Positions 39,211 to 48,338 are shown, counted from the stretch's first letter. The stretch is DNA of 53,633 bases from Faucicola osloensis_B (GCA_964211495.1 CAXORL010000007.1:1-53633); one strand, 5' to 3'. A program made the numbers and translations. The notes: a model not told the origin generated them from the letters alone.

Positions 39211-40317
39211 ATGAAAACACTCAAGTTACGCATACGAGATAAACACGCAGACCAATTAAACCGCCTAAGCGGTTCAGTCAATTTCGTGTGGAATTATGTC
39301 AATGATTTGAGTTACAGACACCTACAAAAAACTGGCAAGTTCTTTAGTGCTTATGACCTAAACGACTACACCAAAGGTAGCGGTGAACTACTTGGCTTAC
39401 ACAGTCAGACCATCCAAGCCATCAACGAAACCCACGCCAAAAGCCGTAAACAATTTAAAAAGGCTAAATTATCATGGCGAACCAACAACCCAAACTCTAA
39501 GCGTAAATCTTTAGGTTGGCTACCATTTAAACAATCTGCCATTAAACATATTGCCACGCATCAAACTGGTAAAAAAGGCTTAAAATCAACCTTACAACTA
39601 AGTCTAGCCAAAGGACAAAAACTTATCATCGACTTATGGGACAGCTACAACCTTAGCCTATACCAAATCAACACACTAGAAATTGTGCAAGACAGCCGTA
39701 ACCGTTGGTATGCCTGTATCACCGTTAAAGACTATCCCAAACAATCATGTGGTACAGGTAGCATAGGCATAGACTTAGGCTTAAAGGAAAGTGCTACCAC
39801 ATCAAACGGTGACAAACTCACTATCAAGCAAACGCTCAAATATGCCAAAGATTTAGCGATTGCTCAAAGAGCCAACAACAAGCAACGTGTAAAGGCAATC
39901 CATGCCAAAATTAAAAATACACGCCAAGACCTAATTCACAAATTCACTACCCAATTAGTCAAAGACAACGCCCTAATTGTAGTTGGTGACGTTAAAACCA
40001 ATCAATTTAACAACAAAAAAGGCAAACTAGCCAAATCGGTTTACGATGCAGGTTGGTTTGAACTGAAACGACAACTGACCTACAAATGCGAGAACGCAGG
40101 TTGCCGTTTTGAAATCGTGAATGAACGATACACGACCCAGCGATGTTCGTGTTGTGGTGAAATCACCGACAATAGTCCGAAAGGTAGAAAATCGCTTGGA
40201 ATAAGAGAATGGACTTGTGCTTCGTGTGGCACATGGCATGATAGAGATATTAATGCCAGTAAAAACATTCTTGCGGTCGGGCTTGACCGTCTTGTGGAAG
40301 GAATCCCCTTGCTTTAG
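39211..40317 (+). CDS. TnpB, RNA-guided nuclease of IS200/IS605 type
   Basis: The 368-residue protein has an N-terminal WED/REC-like part (RLSGSVNFVWNYVNDLSYR) and a RuvC nuclease domain. First catalytic Asp is D188 in SIGIDLGLKES. The zinc finger has C312/C315 (RCSCCG) and C336/C339 (CASCG), and the last acidic residues are in HDRDINASKN (344-346). Where most TnpBs have a Glu (VVED), this one reads IVVGDV (G259, D260). E305 in IVNERYTTQ could be an alternative catalytic Glu. TnpB cleaves DNA next to a TAM using an omega-RNA made from the element's right end. The element is placed between narG and nnrS. Confidence 0.9.
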   Translation: MKTLKLRIRDKHADQLNRLSGSVNFVWNYVNDLSYRHLQKTGKFFSAYDLNDYTKGSGELLGLHSQTIQAINETHAKSRKQFKKAKLSWRTNNPNSKRKSLGWLPFKQSAIKHIATHQTGKKGLKSTLQLSLAKGQKLIIDLWDSYNLSLYQINTLEIVQDSRNRWYACITVKDYPKQSCGTGSIGIDLGLKESATTSNGDKLTIKQTLKYAKDLAIAQRANNKQRVKAIHAKIKNTRQDLIHKFTTQLVKDNALIVVGDVKTNQFNNKKGKLAKSVYDAGWFELKRQLTYKCENAGCRFEIVNERYTTQRCSCCGEITDNSPKGRKSLGIREWTCASCGTWHDRDINASKNILAVGLDRLVEGIPLL

Positions 40318-40345
40318 CAAGGGGAGTAAGTCAAGTTAATAAGAT
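40290..40345 (+). ncRNA. Probable omega-RNA scaffold at the right end of the tnpB element
   Basis: The 3' end of tnpB and the right end fold into an 8-bp hairpin (40305-40324) followed by AGTAAGTCAA. In the characterised IS605-type systems, the right-end RNA overlaps tnpB's 3' end and the guide begins at the element boundary. A guide would then be the sequence after about 40336-40345. The 5' extent is not defined here. Confidence 0.4.
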
Positions 40346-40389
40346 AATTTTGTTTTGGTACGTAATATTTTACTTTTGAAGATTTAAAT

Positions 40390-41679
40390 TCAACCAAATA
40401 AACCGTCTTTTCTAGGCTTGCTTAAAATCGGCAGATACACACACAAAAACAGTATAAAGCTGATAAGCCATAACACCTGCGACATAGTCAACAGCTGTGT
40501 ATAGTAAGCGGGCAATACAATCGGCAACAGCCCACGAGTAACGATAGTCACCACCATAAGCGTTAATATCACCCCGACCAATTTAGGTGGCTCATGCACC
40601 GACAGCCCTGTATGCCCTAGACTCACACGGCTCATCATCGACAATGTCATCACCCCAATCCCTGACAATGCCAATGTATGCACCGCAAAGCTATGGGCAA
40701 AACCTGTCCACGGCAACACCGCAAACAGCCCCAATGCCACCACCATACCGCCAAACGCTACAAACAGCGACCATACCAACGGCTTGCCCCACATCCCACT
40801 GTGATACCAACCCATCAGCCGATAGCCATTCGCCAATGCTGTGACAAGGGCAAACAGTGACGCAACCACAGGCTGACCGCACAAGTCTGCGAGCATAAAG
40901 GCAAGAAAGCCAAACAGACTGACCCTATCCACCCATACAGCGTTTTTGAGTTCTACTTTGGGAGCGTTTTTGGGCAGATGATGATTGATCCCATTGCTGA
41001 TGAACATCGGCATGACCCGTCGCCCAATGGTCAGCACTACCCCAATAATTAGATAAAATGCTAGATACACGCCTGTCTTTTGCCATGCGATATCGGAACG
41101 CCATGCCCCAATAGCGAAGATGACAAATGCAAGCCATAGCAAAGCAAGTTTGGCAAGGATACCGATTTGGCGACGTTGATGTACCCGAATAATCGGGGTA
41201 AACACCGCTACGCAAACCAGCGACCACCAAAGAATATCCAGTCCACTGGCAAGCCTTAGCCCAATCGCTGTGATATCAGACGACAGCTGCGGTAAGCACG
41301 CCCATGTCAGCCTTGCCAATGCCCAAGGCAGAAATATCGCAAACAACCGCCACCCATACGGCATGGGCTGATTTGTCCATGTCTTCACCGCAGTGAGCAG
41401 AAATCCTGCGATGACCGCTAACGCATAGCCAAAAATCATCTCATGGGCGTGCCACATAAAAGGCGTGAAAGCGGTCAGTGTAAAGCCTGTCCAGCCTTGC
41501 AATACCGCAAGCCATAGCCCCATGGTGATAATGGCAAACACCGATGCCCCGACAAAGAACACCCGAAAGCCTAAGTTTAGGATAGGGTGTGGGGATTTGG
41601 GGGGATAACTAGCGGATGCGATAGCGTGCAGGTTGGTCGGCAGCTTTGATGACGTTTTGGTCGGTATTTTGGTGGACAT
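40390..41679 (-). CDS. nnrS: NnrS-family multi-helix membrane protein
   Basis: The 429-residue protein has about 12 membrane segments and NnrS features: an N-terminal PHPILNLGFRVFFVGA, WHAHEMIFGYALAVIAGFLL and GRRVMPMFISNGINHHLPKN (heme- and metal-associated His-rich loops). NnrS proteins help cells tolerate nitric oxide and nitrosative stress formed during nitrate respiration. A 7-2-7 NarL-like site lies 58 bp upstream, consistent with nitrate induction. It is separated from narG by the tnpB element. Confidence 0.88.
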   Translation of the reverse strand: MSTKIPTKTSSKLPTNLHAIASASYPPKSPHPILNLGFRVFFVGASVFAIITMGLWLAVLQGWTGFTLTAFTPFMWHAHEMIFGYALAVIAGFLLTAVKTWTNQPMPYGWRLFAIFLPWALARLTWACLPQLSSDITAIGLRLASGLDILWWSLVCVAVFTPIIRVHQRRQIGILAKLALLWLAFVIFAIGAWRSDIAWQKTGVYLAFYLIIGVVLTIGRRVMPMFISNGINHHLPKNAPKVELKNAVWVDRVSLFGFLAFMLADLCGQPVVASLFALVTALANGYRLMGWYHSGMWGKPLVWSLFVAFGGMVVALGLFAVLPWTGFAHSFAVHTLALSGIGVMTLSMMSRVSLGHTGLSVHEPPKLVGVILTLMVVTIVTRGLLPIVLPAYYTQLLTMSQVLWLISFILFLCVYLPILSKPRKDGLFG

Positions 41680-41737
41680 GGTGAATTCCCAGTGCTTTAC
41701 TCAAGTTTATTTTGCACCGATTCACCAATCGCAACAA

Positions 41738-41753
41738 TACTCATTTGGGAGTA
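41738..41753. promoter_or_regulatory. NarL-type 7-2-7 site upstream of nnrS
   Basis: TACTCAT-TT-GGGAGTA, 58 bp before nnrS. The right half GGGAGTA is shared with the narK2 site. Inference from consensus TACYNMT. Confidence 0.55.
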
Positions 41754-41812
41754 ATAGGGGAAGATTTACCTTGGACAAGCTACTTGGGAGAGATATTTGC
41801 AAGCACTATTTG

Positions 41813-41938
41813 TTATGCCATTGCCAAATCATCAACAAATTCAACTTTTAGCTTTTTGCCAAGTGCATTTGCCACATTGGATAACGTTGCAAGGATCAAA
41901 CTAGGATAAGCCCCATAATCGATTAATAACCGAATCAT
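41813..41938 (-). pseudogene. C-terminal fragment of a probable XRE-type antitoxin
   Basis: A 41-codon frame reads AYPSLILATLSNVANALGKK then LKVEFVDDLAMA, typical of the C-terminal helix and strand of XRE antitoxins. The N-terminal helix-turn-helix is missing, and the 5' side ends at the IS5 remnant. It is probably debris of a toxin-antitoxin gene. The stretch otherwise (41680-41943) holds the nnrS promoter region. Confidence 0.35.
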
Positions 41939-41943
41939 TCACC

Positions 41944-42268
41944 ATGAGAAAAGCCTATCCAAGCGACATTAGCCGAAAACAATTCGAGCACATACTACCT
42001 ATTTTAGAAAGTGCAAGGAAGAGGACCAAACCAAGGACGGTTGACCTTTATGACGTATTTTGTGGGTTGTTGTATGTACTCAGAACAGGTTGCCAAAAGA
42101 AATGAACTGCATACGTTTAAAGTCATAGCAAAGCGATGGGTTGTAGAACGTTCGTTTGCTTGGCTTGAGAAAAATAGACGTCTATGGAAAAACTGTGAGC
42201 GTCATTTAAATTCGAGCCTTCAATTTACCAGTCCTGCTTTCATCGCTTTGTTATTGAAAAGATTGTGA
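41944..42268 (+). pseudogene. IS5-family transposase, internally deleted
   Basis: The 5' part reads MRKAYPSDISRKQFEHILPI to DLYDVFCGLLYVLRTGC, the start of IS5-group transposases. The 3' part, in another frame, reads FKVIAKRWVVERSFAWLEKN then RRLWKNCERHLNSS, the C terminus. The central catalytic part and frame continuity are lost. It is a small deletion derivative lying between nnrS and narK2. Confidence 0.75.
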
Positions 42269-42281
42269 ACAGGTTCTAAAA

Positions 42282-43640
42282 TCAACTTGGAAACTCAGCC
42301 CCTTTACGGCTATAGTACCACCATGTTAGCACCATACAAATCACATAAAACACAATCAATGCGGTAAACGTGCCATTCGCCCCAAGACCTGAACCGAACA
42401 TTTTAGGGATAAAGAACCCACCATACGCCGCAAAGGCTGAGGTAAAACCAACCACCGCTGCTGACTCTTTACGAGCATTGAGTTGCCAATCTGCACCGCC
42501 CAAACGCTCATGGAAAGTACGGAAAATCACAGGAATCATACGGAAAGTCGAGCCATTACCAATCCCAGTGGTGATAAATAGCACCATAAAGCACGCAAAA
42601 TACCCTGCAAAGTTCCCTGCTTTTAGGAAGTACATTACTGCGATCACTGCCAATGCCATCACGCCATAGTTGATTAAGGTGACTTTTGCACCGCCCAATT
42701 TGTCAGCAAGCCAGCCACCGAACGGACGGAATAAGGCACCAACCAAAGGTCCTAAAAACGCCACTTTAAGCGGATTCACATCTGGGAATGATTGTTTAAT
42801 CAACATCGGAAACGCCGCCGAAAACCCAATAAACGAACCAAAAGTCGCAAGGTACAAGATACACATAATCCAGTTTTGTTGACGACCGAAAATCACCGAT
42901 TGGTCTTTAAAAGACGCTTTGGCAGAAGACAAGTCATTCATACCAAACCAAGCGGCAAGGGCAGCTATGATAATCAAAGGTACCCACACAAAACCAGCGT
43001 TTTGTAGATACATGGTCGTGCCTTTGGCAGTGGTTTGGGCATCACCGCCCAACGCCCCAAAGATACCCACGCCAATCACCGCAGGGACTAAAAACTGCAT
43101 GACCGACACACCCAAATTACCCAAACCAGCGTTTAAGCCCATCGCTGTGCCTTGTTGCGATTTTGGATAAAAGAACGAAATATTGGACATACTAGAGGCA
43201 AAGTTCGCCCCACCAAACCCACACAGCAAAGCAATGATAGCAAAAGTGGCAAAAGGGGTATTTGGGTCTTGTAATGCAAAGCCCATCCAAATGGTCGGAA
43301 TCAAGAGTGATAAGGTCGCAAGGGTGGTGAGTTTACGTCCGCCAAAAATTGGCACAAGGAACGAATAAAAAATCCGCAACGTCGCTCCAGATAAGGCAGG
43401 TAAAGCAGTTAGCCAAGCGAGTTGGGCTTTGTCAAAATGAAAGCCTGCGTCTGGCATACGCACCACGACCACCGACCAAATCACCCACACGGAGAACGCC
43501 AGTAGTAAGTTGGGAATGGATATCCATAAGTTGCGTGTGGCGGTTTGTTTACCACCATTTGCCCAAAATTTTTCGTCTTCGGGTCGCCAATCGTCAATAC
43601 GGCGACCGCCTTTTAGTTCGTTGTTCATAAGAGCCTCCAA
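42282..43640 (-). CDS. narK2: NarK2-type nitrate/nitrite transporter (MFS)
   Basis: The 452-residue major facilitator has 12 membrane segments. The nitrate-signature region is FGGANFASSMSNISFFYPKS followed by QGTAMGLNAGLGNLGVSVMQ. This type (NarK2 in Paracoccus and Pseudomonas) acts mainly as nitrate/nitrite antiporter for respiration. GGAGG-like sequence lies upstream of the start. A terminator after narK1 and a NarL-like site between the two genes suggest that narK2 also has its own promoter. Confidence 0.92.
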   Translation of the reverse strand: MEALMNNELKGGRRIDDWRPEDEKFWANGGKQTATRNLWISIPNLLLAFSVWVIWSVVVVRMPDAGFHFDKAQLAWLTALPALSGATLRIFYSFLVPIFGGRKLTTLATLSLLIPTIWMGFALQDPNTPFATFAIIALLCGFGGANFASSMSNISFFYPKSQQGTAMGLNAGLGNLGVSVMQFLVPAVIGVGIFGALGGDAQTTAKGTTMYLQNAGFVWVPLIIIAALAAWFGMNDLSSAKASFKDQSVIFGRQQNWIMCILYLATFGSFIGFSAAFPMLIKQSFPDVNPLKVAFLGPLVGALFRPFGGWLADKLGGAKVTLINYGVMALAVIAVMYFLKAGNFAGYFACFMVLFITTGIGNGSTFRMIPVIFRTFHERLGGADWQLNARKESAAVVGFTSAFAAYGGFFIPKMFGSGLGANGTFTALIVFYVICMVLTWWYYSRKGAEFPS

Positions 43641-43751
43641 TATACCCTTGGGGTGCGTTTGAGTTGCCTCAAAAGGATTTTTTACCTTGTTAGCATAATG
43701 GTTTTTTGAGCAAAAAAATCTTATGCCAAGGGCTAGGTTTCAGGGGCAATA

Positions 43752-43767
43752 TTATCCTTTGGGAGTA
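43752..43767. promoter_or_regulatory. NarL-like 7-2-7 site upstream of narK2
   Basis: TTATCCT-TT-GGGAGTA, 112 bp before narK2, with a weak left and a good right heptamer. It lies just after the terminator that follows narK1, where a narK2 promoter would be. Confidence 0.45.
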
Positions 43768-43781
43768 GATAAGGTTTAACA

Positions 43782-43813
43782 TAAAAAACCCACAAGATAA
43801 CTTGTGGGTTTTT
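43782..43813 (-). terminator. Strong terminator between narK1 and narK2
   Basis: A perfect 13-bp stem (43784-43796 with 43801-43813) around ATAA with A and T tails. It starts 21 nt after the narK1 stop on the minus strand. It would separate narK1 from narK2 or attenuate readthrough. Confidence 0.85.
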
Positions 43814-43833
43814 GGTTTCGCCAGTATTTAACT

Positions 43834-45093
43834 TTAAGCTTTTTTCAACGCCATTTGTTCTTGATGCCCTTTTTCCATAGTAGGACGCACTTCACTCATA
43901 TAAATCCAAATGAGCGACACCCACACCACGCCAAACATAATCATAAACGCAGAGCTACGCACGCCTGTGATATCCACCGCCATACCGAACATAATGGGTA
44001 GGATAAAGCCACCTAGACCACCGAACAAACCAACCACGCCTGACACTGCTCCCATGTTTTGTTTGTAGTCATCAGACAGGTATTTGAACACCGAGGCTTT
44101 ACCAATCGCAAAGGTAATGCCAAGGGCAAAAATCAACACGGTGAATAGGGTGGAGTTTAAGCCTAAATGGAAGCTTTTATTGCCAGTAACGGTTTGAACC
44201 ACAAGGTCAGTCTGTGGATACGACAACACGAATAGAATCAACATGGACACCCAAAGCACCCACCAAGTCACGGTATGAGCCGAATAACGGTCTGATAACC
44301 AGCCACCCAACGCACGCAGTACACCGCCAGGCAAACTAAAACAAGCTGCCAAAAACGCCGCAGTTTTGAGGTTAAAACCATATTCATCCACATAATAGTG
44401 CGTCATCCACAACGCCAACGCCACATAACCCCCGAACACAATCGAATAATACTGGCTATAACGCCACACATTTGGGTCTTTTAGCACGGCTAATTGACTG
44501 CCGATACTGGCATTACTGGCGGTGCGGTGTTCTTTGTTGTCAAAGGTCAAAAACCAAAATCCAATTGCCGTCACCAACATCATCACCGCATAGACTTTGG
44601 GTAATAATTGCCAAGTGCTAATGGCGATGATACTGGGGGCGATGAGTTTGGTAAGTGCCGAACCTGCATTCCCCGCTCCGAAGACGCCCATTGCCAAGCC
44701 TTGATTTTGTGGTTCAAACCATTTGGCGACATAGGCAATCCCCACGGTAAATGAACCGCCTGCCAAACCGACAAACAGACCTAATACCAAAAAGTGCCAA
44801 TATTCGGTGGCAAAAGACAAACAGTAAATCGGAATCACAGTCGCCAACATCAAAATAAAAAATACAATCCGACCACCGAATTTATCGGTCAACAGCCCAA
44901 TCGGTAACCGTACCAGTGAGCCTGTCAACACAGGAATCGCAGTCAAGAGACCAAATTCGGTTTCACTTAGACCCAATGATTTTTTGAGGGGAATCCCCAG
45001 TACCGCAAACATCATCCATACCATGAAACACACCGTAAAGGCGATAGTGGATGAGGTCAGCACCATATATTGTTTAGTTTTTAGACTTGCCAT
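43834..45093 (-). CDS. narK1: NarK1-type nitrate transporter (MFS)
   Basis: The start MASLKTKQYMV at 45093 is chosen, with GGAG 6 nt upstream; the longer frame adds a Cys/Pro-rich piece without signal. The 419-residue transporter has 12 segments and the signature GGSFTVGIAYVAKWFEPQNQ then GLAMGVFGAGNAGSALTKL. In paired systems this type is thought to be the proton/nitrate symporter that starts respiration before nitrite is available. It is transcribed divergently from narX with a NarL site between. Confidence 0.92.
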   Translation of the reverse strand: MASLKTKQYMVLTSSTIAFTVCFMVWMMFAVLGIPLKKSLGLSETEFGLLTAIPVLTGSLVRLPIGLLTDKFGGRIVFFILMLATVIPIYCLSFATEYWHFLVLGLFVGLAGGSFTVGIAYVAKWFEPQNQGLAMGVFGAGNAGSALTKLIAPSIIAISTWQLLPKVYAVMMLVTAIGFWFLTFDNKEHRTASNASIGSQLAVLKDPNVWRYSQYYSIVFGGYVALALWMTHYYVDEYGFNLKTAAFLAACFSLPGGVLRALGGWLSDRYSAHTVTWWVLWVSMLILFVLSYPQTDLVVQTVTGNKSFHLGLNSTLFTVLIFALGITFAIGKASVFKYLSDDYKQNMGAVSGVVGLFGGLGGFILPIMFGMAVDITGVRSSAFMIMFGVVWVSLIWIYMSEVRPTMEKGHQEQMALKKA

Positions 45094-45212
45094 GATATGC
45101 TCCAGCTTACACAAAATGGGTGTATGGGTAATATCATAGCAAGGTATAAAGGGGTTTTGCCGGTCTGGCAGGGGCGAACCCTGCGACTGGCAAGGGCAAT
45201 AATGATGCAAAT

Positions 45213-45228
45213 TACTGCTAAAGTAGTA
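45213..45228. promoter_or_regulatory. NarL-type 7-2-7 site between narK1 and narX
   Basis: TACTGCT-AA-AGTAGTA, the exact reverse complement of the moaA site. It is 120 bp from narK1 and 127 bp from narX. It may control either or both divergent genes. Confidence 0.65.
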
Positions 45229-45354
45229 TGGCTTTTGCGATGGGATTATTTTATAAAGTCGCTAGTTTTCAATTATTTATGCTAAAATCTTACGCAAGTT
45301 AGGCAAAAGCGTATACGATTTTGCCATCACAACTATTTAGGGTTAGGGGTAGTT

Positions 45355-47517
45355 TTGCAAAAGTCAGCATTTCGTTCACGTTTTTTGCCCAGTATTAGCA
45401 ACTCACTGCCTGTTCGGGCATGGTGTGCGGTGGTGATTGTCATGGTGATGGCAGTCGGTATGGCGATGGTTAGCGGGATTTTGGCATGGATTGCTCAGTC
45501 AGATGCTGAGGCGGTCAATACCGCAGGTTCGATGCGGATGGCGACTTACCGCATTAATTATTTGGTGGTAAAACAAGAAAATCGACCAGCACAAACCCCA
45601 GCCAATGCCCAAGCATTAGCTAACCAATCCACCAACCATGAGTCACAAGTACAATCGCAACCCCAAATACAACCCGAAATACAATCCCAACAGTTATCAC
45701 CCAATGATGCTCTATCCCGAATTATTCCTGCTTCACAGCCAATTGACAGCCATTTGAGTAAAGATGAGCTACTGGCAACACTTACCCAAGATATGCAAAG
45801 TCGTCTTGCCCAGTTGGCTCATTATGAGCAGTCGCAAGGCAATCGGGATGACCAAATTAATCAGCAAATTGACACCATTCGGCAGATTTGGACAACAGAG
45901 CTTCAGCCAACACTTGAAACGGGCGTTAGAGAGGGCAATCGCGATGCCTTGTATGTGATTTCACTTCGCTATATTGATAATGTTGACAAGTTGGTCAAAC
46001 AAATTCAGACCCGCAATGAGCATCGACAATCTCTTCAACAGAACTTACAAATTGGGGCGTTGTTACTTACTATCATTATCATGTTGGCAGGGTTACATGA
46101 GATTCAACAAAATGTATTGATTCCTGTTGGGCAACTGCGTAAGGCGACACAACAATTTGGTAAAGGGGAAGACACCAGCGTTAATATCGCAGGTTATGAA
46201 GAGTTTAATGAGTTGGGTGATTCTTTTAACCAAATGACCAGTACCCTCAAAGCCTACCAAAACAACCTAGAAGCCGAAGTTGCCAAAAAAACCTACCACC
46301 TTACCCAAAGTAACCAAGCGTTGACCTTACTCTATGACTTTGCCAAACAGCTTAACCAACAGCCAGTTGCCTATGCACGGCTACAGGTACTTATCGAGCA
46401 GTTTGGTGCGGTATTGCCCAATTTTGACATTAGCCTGTGCATATATGATGCTAATTTGCACAATGATAACTTCAAAGATGCGATGGCGATGCACAGCTTG
46501 GGCATTCGTGATAAAAGACATCTTGGGCGAAGTTTTTGCCCCCAAGCACATTGTCAAACCTGTGACATCAAGCATGATGAGGGCGTTTGGGTATATCCGA
46601 TAAACAGCCTACAAACCCAGTGGGGTGAATTACTGGTCAAGCCACGCCATCATCACGGCAAGGGCATCCGCAAACAACCCCAGCCCACAAACTCTGCTAC
46701 TTCCCAAAAGCCATCACCTGTCAATCGTATCAGGTTATTGGATGAACAAAACTGGCAAAATTTTGCCGATAGTCAAGAACCCTCTTTCGATGAAAATGAA
46801 TTGTTAAATACCCTTGCCAACCTCATTGGACTGATGTTTGCAGGGCAAAAACAGCGGGAACAAGAGCATCAGCTAATTTTGTCGGAAGAACGCAACACCA
46901 TGGCAAGAGAGCTACATGACTCACTGGCACAGTCGTTATCGTATCTCAAAATGCAAGTCAGTATGCTCACCACCTTGCTCAAAGATAACCAAAACCCCAA
47001 TAACCACAAAATTGAGCAAGTATTATCACAAACCAAAGACGGTCTGAATGGGGCATATAGCCAACTGCGTGAATTATTGGCAACTTTCCGCTTAAAGATA
47101 GAAGAAGGCAGTTTTGATACCGCCTTGGCACAAGCAGGCGATGAGTTCGCCAATAAAGGCGGATTTGCCGTGCATTTGGACAATCGCCTGATGAGCATCA
47201 ATCTGACCGCTACTGAGCAAGTTGATTTACTACAAATTACCCGTGAAGCCCTGTCCAACATCAACCGCCATGCACAGGCGAAAAATGCCCACATCAGCCT
47301 ATCGCAAAACCAACAAGGCGTGGTAAGCTTACACATCCAAGATGACGGCGTGGGGCTACAGCCCAAAGATGACGGTCAGCACCACTACGGCATGACCATC
47401 ATGCAAGAACGTAGCCATAGCCTTGGCGGTGAGTGTCAAATCAACAAGGTATTACCGCATGGCACAGCCGTTCGGGTGCAGTTTTTACCGCAAGTGTTTC
47501 AGCAGAAAATAGAATAG
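45355..47517 (+). CDS. narX: Nitrate sensor histidine kinase NarX
   Basis: The 720-residue kinase starts with TTG, preceded by GGGG; no better start was seen. The first membrane segment (AWCAVVIVMVMAVGMAMVSG) is followed by the nitrate-binding P-box VNTAGSMRMATYRINYLVV (residues 54-72). A Gln/Asn-rich insert of about 65 residues (about 75-140) precedes the rest of the sensor, the second segment (LLLTIIIMLAGLHEI), HAMP, and a central Cys-rich piece FCPQAHCQTC. The kinase core has the His in ERNTMARELHDSLAQSLSYL and the ATP-binding DDGVGLQ motif. It is about 120 residues longer than E. coli NarX. Confidence 0.92.
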   Translation: MQKSAFRSRFLPSISNSLPVRAWCAVVIVMVMAVGMAMVSGILAWIAQSDAEAVNTAGSMRMATYRINYLVVKQENRPAQTPANAQALANQSTNHESQVQSQPQIQPEIQSQQLSPNDALSRIIPASQPIDSHLSKDELLATLTQDMQSRLAQLAHYEQSQGNRDDQINQQIDTIRQIWTTELQPTLETGVREGNRDALYVISLRYIDNVDKLVKQIQTRNEHRQSLQQNLQIGALLLTIIIMLAGLHEIQQNVLIPVGQLRKATQQFGKGEDTSVNIAGYEEFNELGDSFNQMTSTLKAYQNNLEAEVAKKTYHLTQSNQALTLLYDFAKQLNQQPVAYARLQVLIEQFGAVLPNFDISLCIYDANLHNDNFKDAMAMHSLGIRDKRHLGRSFCPQAHCQTCDIKHDEGVWVYPINSLQTQWGELLVKPRHHHGKGIRKQPQPTNSATSQKPSPVNRIRLLDEQNWQNFADSQEPSFDENELLNTLANLIGLMFAGQKQREQEHQLILSEERNTMARELHDSLAQSLSYLKMQVSMLTTLLKDNQNPNNHKIEQVLSQTKDGLNGAYSQLRELLATFRLKIEEGSFDTALAQAGDEFANKGGFAVHLDNRLMSINLTATEQVDLLQITREALSNINRHAQAKNAHISLSQNQQGVVSLHIQDDGVGLQPKDDGQHHYGMTIMQERSHSLGGECQINKVLPHGTAVRVQFLPQVFQQKIE

Positions 47518-47550
47518 TGGTTAAAGGTAGCAATCATAGTTAAGTTTACG

Positions 47551-47620
47551 TTTGTGGTGAGCCTGTCGAACCATCAACGTAAAACTTCACCGTTCGACAG
47601 GCTCAGTGCGAACGGTTTTT
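47551..47620. repeat. REP-like repeat between narX and narL
   Basis: TGAGCCTGTCGAAC (47558-47571) pairs exactly with GTTCGACAGGCTCA (47592-47605), followed by GTGCGAACGG and a T run. The GTTCGACAGGCTCA core is a widespread intergenic palindrome. A degenerate copy is at 31419-31480. It may act as a terminator/attenuator between narX and narL. Confidence 0.6.
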
Positions 47621-47678
47621 TATTTCAATTTAACCCACCTTATAACTAGGCGGATTCAACGAAAAATAAGGAAACATA

Positions 47679-48338
47679 ATGTCAATCAAAGTCTATACCG
47701 CCACCAGCCCTGCCAAACTCTTATTGGTTGATGACCACCCGATGATACGGCGTGGGCTTGCCGATTTGCTAGGCTTTGAGAATAATATCAGCGTGGTTGC
47801 CGAAGCCAATCATGGTGAAGAGGCACTGGCATACCTTGCCAATCACAGCGTGGATTTGATTGTATTAGACAACAATATGCCTGTGATGAATGGACTTGAG
47901 ACCCTAAAGAAAATCCGTGAGCGTGAGATAGAGGGCAAAGTGCTACTGTTCACCGTGTCCGACAACAGTATAGACGTAAAAGACGCTCTGCAACTGGGCG
48001 TGGACGGCTATCTGCTCAAGGACATGGAGCCTGAAGATATTATCAAAGATATCCACAAAATCCTGCGGGATGAGCTGGTCATCAGCCCAAGCCTAGCCCC
48101 GATATTGGCACAAGCCATGAGAAAACCTGCCAAATCCGCAGATAATTTTGACTTGACCGAACGTGAACAGCAAGTGTTACAGATGATAGCTGAGGGCTTA
48201 AGCAACAAGATGATAGGCAATAAGCTTGGCATTGCTGAATCCACGGTCAAAGTCCATGTCAAGCATATCCTAGGCAAAGTCGGACTGCGTACCCGTGTCG
48301 AAGCCGCCGTCTGGGCTGTACAGCAGTATCAGAAGTGA
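47679..48338 (+). CDS. narL: Nitrate response regulator NarL
   Basis: The 219-residue regulator has a receiver domain with the phosphorylated Asp in LIVLDNNMPVMNG (about residue 62) and a LuxR-type helix-turn-helix (LTEREQQVLQMIAEGLSNKM, IAESTVKVHVKHIL). It is the partner of NarX, 160 bp downstream of it and separated only by a REP-like repeat. The NarL-like 7-2-7 sites before narK1/narX, narK2, nnrS, narG, narH and moaA are the natural targets. Confidence 0.92.
   Translation: MSIKVYTATSPAKLLLVDDHPMIRRGLADLLGFENNISVVAEANHGEEALAYLANHSVDLIVLDNNMPVMNGLETLKKIREREIEGKVLLFTVSDNSIDVKDALQLGVDGYLLKDMEPEDIIKDIHKILRDELVISPSLAPILAQAMRKPAKSADNFDLTEREQQVLQMIAEGLSNKMIGNKLGIAESTVKVHVKHILGKVGLRTRVEAAVWAVQQYQK

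Larger units (their letters stand above)
39120..40345 (+). mobile_element. IS605-type tnpB-only element (no tnpA)
   Basis: The left end has a subterminal hairpin CCACCG/CGGTGG (39127-39132 with 39141-39146). The right end has CCCCTTGC/GCAAGGGG (40305-40312 with 40317-40324), overlapping the tnpB stop. No inverted terminal repeats or target duplication are expected in this family. There is no TnpA nearby, so any movement would depend on another IS200/IS605 transposase. The boundary bases are approximate. Confidence 0.65.
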
